A stretch of DNA of 17,405 nt. It comes from an uncultured Clostridia bacterium (GTDB lineage: Bacteria; Bacillota; Clostridia; TANB77; CAG-508). The notes below the pieces were generated by a model, which had not been told where the DNA came from, made no database searches, and saw only the letters and a program-made list of their open reading frames with translations. A program made the position numbers and the translations under genes. How positions within the stretch are numbered: position 1 is the stretch's first letter; every line of letters begins with the position of its first letter. Shown piece by piece: positions 12,189-17,405 of this stretch. The stretch is from positions 1 through 17,405 of the forward strand of contig CAKPKU010000030.1 in the NCBI GenBank assembly GCA_934167365.1, read 5' to 3'.

Positions 12189-13221
12189 ATTTAATCCATT
12201 TAAATTAGTATCAAAAGATATTGGAATAGATTTGGGAACTGCAAATATATTAGTTACATTGAAGGGAAAGGGAATAGTATTAAAAGAGCCTTCAGTTGTA
12301 GCAATAGATAAAAAAACAGGGGCAATATTGTCTACTGGATTTGAAGCAAAAGAAATGCTAGGAAGAACTCCAGATGATATAAAAGCAGTTAGACCATTAA
12401 AAGATGGAGTTATTGCAGACTTTACAGCAACACAATTAATGTTAAAAAATATATTGCATAAAGTATGTAGAAAATATAATGTTAATAGACCTAGAGTTGT
12501 TGTTGGTGTTCCATCTGGAATAACAGAAGTTGAAGAAAGGGCTGTTCAAGAGTCAGTATTACAAGCTGGAGCTAGAGAAGTATATTTAATTGAAGAGCCA
12601 ATGGCAGCAGCTATTGGTGCTAATATGGATGTTGCTGAACCTAGTGGAAATATAATAGTTGACATTGGTGGAGGAACAACAGAAGTAGCTGTTATTTCAC
12701 TTGGGGGAATTGTTGTAAGCAATTCTTTAAGAATAGCTGGAGATGAGCTTGATGAGGATATTGTAAATTATGTAAAAAAAGAAATGAATTTAGCAATTGG
12801 AGAAACAACAGCTGAAGAAGTAAAGAAAACAATAGGATGTGCTAAACCATTAATGTCTGATATGTCTATGCAAATTAGAGGAAGAGATTATGCAACAGGA
12901 TTGCCAAAAACAGTAGAGGTATATTCATCTCAAGTATTAAGTGCTATGAATGAATCTGTATCAAAAATAGTTGATTTAGTAAAAATAACACTTGAAAAAA
13001 CACCACCAGAGCTATCTTCTGATATAATGGAAAAAGGTATTATATTAGCAGGTGGAGGAGCTCTAATACAAAATTTAGATAAATTGTTAGTTGATTATAC
13101 AGGAATGCCAGTATATGTTGCAGAAGATCCACTAGATTGTGTAGTTAAGGGTGCTGGTAGAACTTTAGATGATATTGATAAGTTAAAAACTGTATTTATA
13201 AATTCTAGAAAACGAAAATAG
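12181..13221 (+). CDS. mreB: Rod shape-determining actin-like protein MreB
   Basis: MreB polymerises under the membrane and directs the elongation wall-synthesis machinery (MreC, MreD, RodA, PBP2). The 346-residue product has all actin-fold motifs: phosphate-1 DIGIDLGTANILV (13-25), phosphate-2 VDIGGGTTEVAVIS (160-173), and adenosine motif GIILAGGGALIQ (286-297). The catalytic-region IEEPMAAAIGA is at 137-147. The N-terminal MFKFNPFKLVS is amphipathic, consistent with membrane binding. The start overlaps the last 8 bp of radC. mreC starts 15 bp after the stop. Paralogues Mbl and MreBH cannot be excluded by sequence alone, but the mreBCD context supports MreB. Confidence 0.97.
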   Translation: MFKFNPFKLVSKDIGIDLGTANILVTLKGKGIVLKEPSVVAIDKKTGAILSTGFEAKEMLGRTPDDIKAVRPLKDGVIADFTATQLMLKNILHKVCRKYNVNRPRVVVGVPSGITEVEERAVQESVLQAGAREVYLIEEPMAAAIGANMDVAEPSGNIIVDIGGGTTEVAVISLGGIVVSNSLRIAGDELDEDIVNYVKKEMNLAIGETTAEEVKKTIGCAKPLMSDMSMQIRGRDYATGLPKTVEVYSSQVLSAMNESVSKIVDLVKITLEKTPPELSSDIMEKGIILAGGGALIQNLDKLLVDYTGMPVYVAEDPLDCVVKGAGRTLDDIDKLKTVFINSRKRK

Positions 13222-13236
13222 ATTTAGGAGATCAGA

Positions 13237-14049
13237 ATGTACAAAGAAAACAAAAATGGAAAGATAGGTATAGTAATTACAATAATATTATTAATATTTT
13301 TGGTTATAATTACAAATTTAAATAATGACTTTTGGAGTCATATAATAAATCCATTTACCAAAATTACTATGTCTGTACAAAGTGGAATTGCCTATTTGGA
13401 AAATAAAATATCTAAAAATGATGATTATTTTTCATCAATAGAAGATTTAAAGTCGAAAAATGAAGAGCTTATAGAAGAAAACGAAAAACTAAAAAAAGAT
13501 AATCAAAATATGGAAGTTGTTAAAGCCGAAAATGAGACTTTAAAAAAATATGTAAAATTAGCTGATAAATATCCAGATAATAACACAATTCCTGGATATG
13601 TTATACAAAAAGATTTTTCAAATTATAGTAAAACAATAGTTATTAATTTAGGAAAAAATGATGGTGTAGAAACTGGAATGACTGTTGTTGCAGATGGTGG
13701 TTTAGTTGGACATATAATTTCAGTGGAAGACAATTCATCAAAGGTTCAAACTATTGTAGATACTGCTAGTGCAATTAGTGCATTAATTTTAAATACTGAT
13801 AAAAGTCTTGTTGTAAGAGGAGTTTTAGATTCAAATAACCAAATTAAAGGAACATATATAGATAATGATGTGGTAATTAATGAAGGTGATAGTATAATAA
13901 CATCAGGAATAGGTGGTATTTATCCACAGAATATAACTATTGGTAAAGTAAAAGAAATAGTAAATACTAAAAATAAGACTAATAGATATGTATATATAGA
14001 GCCTTCAGTAGATTTTGAAAATTTAAACAATATTTTAGTAGTTAAATAA
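13237..14049 (+). CDS. mreC: Rod shape-determining protein MreC
   Basis: MreC is a bitopic membrane protein whose extracellular part links MreB filaments to PBP2 and activates it. The 270-residue protein has a cytoplasmic start, one membrane helix (about 9-27, IGIVITIILLIFLVIITNL), a coiled coil (about 64-100, EDLKSKNEELIEENEKLKKDN) for dimerisation, and a C-terminal pair of beta-barrels from about 110 to 270 with VINLGKNDGVETGMTVVADGGLVGHI, the family signature. The start is ATG after TTAGGAGAT (13224-13232). Gene order mreB-mreC-mreD is canonical. Confidence 0.95.
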   Translation: MYKENKNGKIGIVITIILLIFLVIITNLNNDFWSHIINPFTKITMSVQSGIAYLENKISKNDDYFSSIEDLKSKNEELIEENEKLKKDNQNMEVVKAENETLKKYVKLADKYPDNNTIPGYVIQKDFSNYSKTIVINLGKNDGVETGMTVVADGGLVGHIISVEDNSSKVQTIVDTASAISALILNTDKSLVVRGVLDSNNQIKGTYIDNDVVINEGDSIITSGIGGIYPQNITIGKVKEIVNTKNKTNRYVYIEPSVDFENLNNILVVK

Positions 14050-14067
14050 TAAAAAGGAGGAGACCAA

Positions 14068-14601
14068 TTGAAAAAAGTGATAGTTATATTAAGCATAATT
14101 GTAATATATTTTGTTATTTATTTTCTTCAAGTAAATTTTTTCAGTTGGTTTACAATAGCAGGAGTTAAACCTAATTTATTTATTTTACTTGTTTTATTTA
14201 TAGGAATTTTTATGGGAGGAAAAAATGGGGCAATTTTAGGAAGTATTATAGGTTTATATACTGATTTTTTATTTTCTCAAACAATAGGAATTTCTTGTAT
14301 TTTAATGGGATTAATGGGCTGGTCAGGAGATTACATAGAAAAAAAGTTTTCTAAAGAAAGTAAGTTAACAATTGTATTAATGGGAAGTATTGTTACTATT
14401 ATATATGAAATTTTAAGTTATATTTATAAAATGGTAAAATTATCTGCAAGCTTAAGTATATTATCATTTTTACAAATATTAGTTATTGAAATAATATATA
14501 ATGCATTTATAGTAATAATTTTTTATCCATTAATACATAAGTTTGGAATATATACAGAAGATGTTATGAAAAATAAAAAAATGTTACCAAAGTATTTTTA
14601 A
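14068..14601 (+). CDS. mreD: Rod shape-determining protein MreD
   Basis: MreD is a polytopic membrane protein of the elongasome. The 177-residue product has about five hydrophobic segments, with the common motifs GVKPNLFILLVLFIGIFMGGKNGAILG and GLYTDFLFSQTIGISC in the first half. The start is TTG at 14068, fixed by AAAGGAGG (14053-14060) 7 bp upstream and by the lysine-rich first residues KKVIVILS leading into helix 1. It lies 18 bp after mreC and 15 bp before mrdA, whose start is also TTG. Identification rests on position and the GxxxD pattern, as MreD sequences diverge. Confidence 0.93.
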   Translation: MKKVIVILSIIVIYFVIYFLQVNFFSWFTIAGVKPNLFILLVLFIGIFMGGKNGAILGSIIGLYTDFLFSQTIGISCILMGLMGWSGDYIEKKFSKESKLTIVLMGSIVTIIYEILSYIYKMVKLSASLSILSFLQILVIEIIYNAFIVIIFYPLIHKFGIYTEDVMKNKKMLPKYF

Positions 14602-14616
14602 AGAAAGGAAGTAAAA

Positions 14617-16665
14617 TTGGGTAATCAGAAAGATAATAATATCAATTTAAGGTATAATGTATTAATAATTATAATATATGTAATAGGTTTTATTCTGATT
14701 CTTCAGCTATTTAATCTTCAAATTATTAATGGAGATGAATATAGATCTCAATCAAATGCTAGATTAACAAGAGAAACAACTGTTAATGCAGACAGAGGAG
14801 AAATATTAGATAGAAATGGTGTAAAACTTGTTACAACTAGTACAGGCTATAATTTGCAGTTATATAAAACAACAACTGATAATAAACAATTGAATAGTAA
14901 TATTTTAAATATAATTAAAGTACTTGAAGAAAATGGAGATTCTTATGAAGATAACCTAATATTACAAGTAAATCCCATTAGTTTTTCAACAGATAGTGAG
15001 GATTCTATAAAAAGGTGGAAGAAAAATATTGGAGTAAATGAAAATGCCACTCCAGATGAATGTTTTGAATTTCTCAAAAAAAAATATGAAATAGATTCAA
15101 ATAATGATGAAGAAGCAAGAAAAATAATGGCAATAAGATATGAAATAACACAAAACGGATATAGTAATGTAAAGCCTGTTCAAATTGCAAGTAATATAAC
15201 AAAAGTATCTGTTTTAAAATTTAGTGAGGAAAATAGTTTATTTTCAGGTATAGATATTGTTACAAAACCAGTTGTAACATATAACTATGGTTCGCTTGCA
15301 TCACATGTTTTAGGATATTGTGGAAAAATAACGAAAAGTGAACTTGAAAAAGTAGGAAGTGAATATAGTGAAAATGACTTAATTGGAAAAACAGGAATTC
15401 AATATGTTTTTGAAAAATATCTTAGAGGAAAAAACGGAACAAGACAAATTGACATGGATGTTAATGGTAATATAACAGGAGAGTATGTTACAGAAGAGCC
15501 TGTTGTAGGAAATGATGTGCAATTAACAATTGATGCAGATGTACAATCTGTTGCAGAAAAGGCTTTGTTAAATGACATTGAAAAAATAGCAAATGGAGGA
15601 TATGCAGAAAAAAGTGATGCTAAATCTGGAGCTGTTGTGGTAATGAATACTAAAACAGGTGAAATTCTAGCTTTGGCAAGTTATCCTGATTATGAACCAC
15701 AATTATTTGTTAATGGAATAAGTACAGAAAAATATAATGAATATAAAGAAAGCGAGGCTTTATATAATAGAGCAATAAGTGGAGCATATGCACCAGGTTC
15801 AACTTTCAAAATGATTACAGCAGTTGCAGGATTAGAAACAAAGGCAGTTACTACAAGTGAAAGAATTAATTGTACAGGAGTGTATCCATATGCACATAAA
15901 CCAGTTTGTTGGTATTACACCTCACATAAAAGTGGACATGGAGCTTTAGATGTATCACAAGCAATACAACATTCTTGTAATTACTTTTTTTATGAATTAG
16001 GAAATAGAATGGGAATTGATACTTTATCAAAATATACATCATATTTTGGTTTAGGAAGAAAAACAGGAATAGAGCTACCAAGTGAAAATGCTGGAAATAT
16101 TGCAAGTAGAGATAGGGCAAATGAAGAAAATAGAGAATGGTATTTAGGTGAAACCCTATCTGCTGCAATAGGGCAAAGTTACAATAATGTTACACCATTA
16201 CAAATGGCAAAATATATAAGTATTTTAGTTAATGGTGGACACCAAATTGATGTAAGCATTGTAAAATCTGTTATTAATGAAGATAAAACCGAAATTCCAA
16301 GATCTGAAATAAATGCATATGTAAATGGACTTCTTGGAACAGAGGACAATAATATGGAAGAGCAATTATTTCAAAGTGAGACAGTATCATCTGTTTTAGA
16401 GGGAATGAAAAATGTTACAACTGAATCAGGAGGAACAGCATATTCTGTATTTAAAGATTCTAATATTAAAGTAGGAGGAAAAACAGGATCTGCCCAAGCA
16501 GGAAATAAAACACATGCATGGTTTGTTGGATTTGCACCATTTGATGATCCAGAAATTGCAGTTGTAACAATAATAGAAAATGGAGCACATGGAGCATATG
16601 CAGCTCAGGTTGCAAAAGATATTTTTGAAGCATATTTTTTTGAAGATGAAGTCGCTACACAATAA
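14617..16665 (+). CDS. mrdA: Penicillin-binding protein 2 (elongation transpeptidase)
   Basis: This is a class B penicillin-binding protein that cross-links peptidoglycan during cell elongation, partnered with RodA. The 682-residue protein has one membrane anchor (about 13-36), a pedestal/dimerisation domain with AQ-like NADRGEILDRNG (57-68) and GKTGIQYVFEKYLRG (257-271), and the transpeptidase domain from about 335. The three active-site motifs are complete: S395-T-F-K398 in APGSTFKM, S453-C-N455, and K622-T-G624 in GGKTGSAQ. The TTG start follows AAGAAAGGAA (14601-14610) by 6-7 bp. It is the last gene of the mre operon. rodA is not in the window. No loss of key residues is seen. Confidence 0.95.
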   Translation: MGNQKDNNINLRYNVLIIIIYVIGFILILQLFNLQIINGDEYRSQSNARLTRETTVNADRGEILDRNGVKLVTTSTGYNLQLYKTTTDNKQLNSNILNIIKVLEENGDSYEDNLILQVNPISFSTDSEDSIKRWKKNIGVNENATPDECFEFLKKKYEIDSNNDEEARKIMAIRYEITQNGYSNVKPVQIASNITKVSVLKFSEENSLFSGIDIVTKPVVTYNYGSLASHVLGYCGKITKSELEKVGSEYSENDLIGKTGIQYVFEKYLRGKNGTRQIDMDVNGNITGEYVTEEPVVGNDVQLTIDADVQSVAEKALLNDIEKIANGGYAEKSDAKSGAVVVMNTKTGEILALASYPDYEPQLFVNGISTEKYNEYKESEALYNRAISGAYAPGSTFKMITAVAGLETKAVTTSERINCTGVYPYAHKPVCWYYTSHKSGHGALDVSQAIQHSCNYFFYELGNRMGIDTLSKYTSYFGLGRKTGIELPSENAGNIASRDRANEENREWYLGETLSAAIGQSYNNVTPLQMAKYISILVNGGHQIDVSIVKSVINEDKTEIPRSEINAYVNGLLGTEDNNMEEQLFQSETVSSVLEGMKNVTTESGGTAYSVFKDSNIKVGGKTGSAQAGNKTHAWFVGFAPFDDPEIAVVTIIENGAHGAYAAQVAKDIFEAYFFEDEVATQ

Positions 16666-16686
16666 AAAATTAAAAATTTTGATATA

Positions 16687-16732
16687 TAAAAGCCGAAGAT
16701 GAGAATAATTACTTATTCATTTTCGGCTTTTA
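16687..16732. terminator. Strong bidirectional terminator between mrdA and the minus-strand genes
   Basis: A long stem of about 17 bp pairs 16687-16703 with 16716-16732, with core AAAAGCCGAA/TTCGGCTTTT and two G-T pairs. A-rich and T-rich flanks on both sides let it function on either strand. The stop codon of the minus-strand gene (16730-16732) lies inside its outer edge, so the two convergent operons share it. Confidence 0.9.
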
Positions 16733-17020
16733 AAATAATAAAGAAAATAAAGCAATAAAAAGAAGTTTGTCATCAATATTTTCTTTATATAAGAAAAAAA
16801 TTAATAGTAAAATTAATATATCATCAGAGTGAAGTTGAAGTCCAAATATATTAATTATAAAATCATTATTGTTATGCTCTGGTGATTTTTCTTTTTTGGG
16901 CTCTTGTATCAGCTCTTTTTCTGTGTTTGAATTAGATTGTATATTTAAATTAGGTTGATGATAATAAGGTTTTTGATATGGAAATACAGGTCTATAAAAT
17001 GGATTAAAATAATTATTCAT
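16730..17020 (-). CDS. Unrecognised 96-residue protein with Tyr/Pro-rich N-terminus and hydrophobic C-terminus
   Basis: I do not recognise a named family with certainty. The N-terminal about 25 residues are Tyr/Pro/Asn-rich (NNYFNPFYRPVFPYQKPYY), which recalls small spore-coat or surface proteins. A hydrophilic Asn/Glu/Lys linker (about 26-53) follows. The C-terminus (65-96) has two hydrophobic runs, each introduced by a DD pair: DDILILLLIFFLY and DDKLLFIALFSLLF. Similar DD-plus-hydrophobic endings occur in small uncharacterised clostridial proteins. The ATG at 17020 overlaps the upstream gene's stop by 8 bp, with GGTGGTGAT (17039-17031) as ribosome binding site; a TTG at 17041 would add 7 residues. 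The 3' end reaches into the shared terminator. Confidence 0.75.
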   Translation of the reverse strand: MNNYFNPFYRPVFPYQKPYYHQPNLNIQSNSNTEKELIQEPKKEKSPEHNNNDFIINIFGLQLHSDDILILLLIFFLYKENIDDKLLFIALFSLLF

Positions 17021-17399
17021 TTTTTGTATTATCACCACCAAGAGGATTTATTTTTTCAAATATTTTTGCGAGTTTTAAAAATTTTACATATTGGTCAATT
17101 TTTTCTTTTTTATTATCTGCTAAATATGGTTTTAAAGATAGTAAAAGATTTGATCTAGGATCGTTAGAATCATCTTTAAATGAGTCCATAATACTTTTTA
17201 TTTTTAAAATTGTATTTATATCAAAATCGCCAAAACCATCTGAACTTTTTTGAGAATTAGAGCGATTTTGACTTTGTTCACTATCTGAATTATTGGAAGA
17301 TTCATTTGATGAAGAAAAATTACTTATAATATTTTTCAAATTATCAGACATATTTTCATCTTCTAAAATTGTATTAAGTTTTTGAAAAATATCATTCAT
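17013..17399 (-). CDS. Unrecognised 128-residue protein, possibly cut at the window end
   Basis: Function unknown. Three parts are visible: a short N-terminal helix-like segment (1-28, MNDIFQKLNTILEDENMSDNL), a Ser/Asn-rich low-complexity linker (29-54), and a charged helical module (58-118) with RSNLLLSLKPYLADNKKEKIDQYVKFLKLAKIF. The pattern of a short helical start, a Ser/Asn linker and a LxxLKPYL-KKxKID module resembles a group of small uncharacterised clostridial proteins. The ATG at 17399 is preceded by GGAGA at only 1-2 bp, too close for a good ribosome binding site. The frame is still open at the window edge, so the true start may lie outside. It is translationally coupled to the 96-residue gene. 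Confidence 0.75.
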   Translation of the reverse strand: MNDIFQKLNTILEDENMSDNLKNIISNFSSSNESSNNSDSEQSQNRSNSQKSSDGFGDFDINTILKIKSIMDSFKDDSNDPRSNLLLSLKPYLADNKKEKIDQYVKFLKLAKIFEKINPLGGDNTKNE

Positions 17400-17405
17400 A
17401 TCTCC

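Noticed and set aside
354..17399. TGA reassigned to tryptophan (none of the genes ends in TGA)
   Set aside because: All stops are TAA or TAG, but every Trp codon seen is TGG and no gene contains in-frame TGA, so bias against TGA stops in A+T-rich DNA explains it.

Overview
The window is strongly A+T-rich DNA with dense, mostly co-directional genes, GGAGG-type ribosome binding sites, sigma-A-like TTGACA/TATAAT promoters, and gene families and neighbourhoods typical of low-GC Firmicutes, class Clostridia. Examples are an L10 leader, plsX-acpP-rnc followed by an Elp3-like radical SAM gene, and DUF4321-radC-mreBCD-mrdA. Trp is always TGG and no gene is interrupted by TGA, so the standard bacterial code applies. 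I would place it in an uncultured or gut-type clostridium but cannot name the species.

Layout. 1-280: two tRNA genes (CAT anticodon; Tyr), each followed by a hairpin. 354-1131: two small conserved genes, a duplicated-module DUF898 membrane protein and a DUF523 protein. 1228-4827: the translation/secretion operon rpmG-secE-nusG-rplK-rplA-[L10 leader/attenuator]-rplJ-rplL, starting at a near-consensus promoter and ending at a terminator. rpoB/rpoC do not follow. 4859-7372: plsX, acpP and rnc, with separate promoters for plsX and acpP. 7370-8653: structured intergenic elements and an Elp3-like radical SAM gene; the smc-ftsY pair often found next is absent. 8654-11109: 40-bp tandem repeats, a hairpin over the start of a YitT-family membrane protein gene, then a DacF-type D,D-carboxypeptidase. 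11138-16732: the cell-shape operon DUF4321-radC-mreB-mreC-mreD-mrdA, from a near-consensus promoter to a strong bidirectional terminator. 16730-17405: a convergent, overlapping pair of unrecognised small genes on the minus strand.

The genes are mostly core housekeeping: ribosome stalk and L1 region with NusG and SecE, acyl-phosphate and acyl-carrier-protein supply for phospholipid synthesis, RNase III, and wall elongation (MreBCD, PBP2, DacF).

The less ordinary material is between genes. Two related inverted-repeat elements lie in the same orientation upstream of rnc and downstream of it. A locally G+C-rich double-hairpin block sits before the radical SAM gene. A 40-bp tandem repeat and a start-site-masking hairpin precede yitT. 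SecE also carries a 62-residue acidic Asn/Thr/Glu tail, and the minus-strand gene pair is of unknown function. I see no CRISPR array, phage, transposase gene or defence system, so the best candidates for something undescribed are the intergenic RNA/DNA elements and the minus-strand pair.
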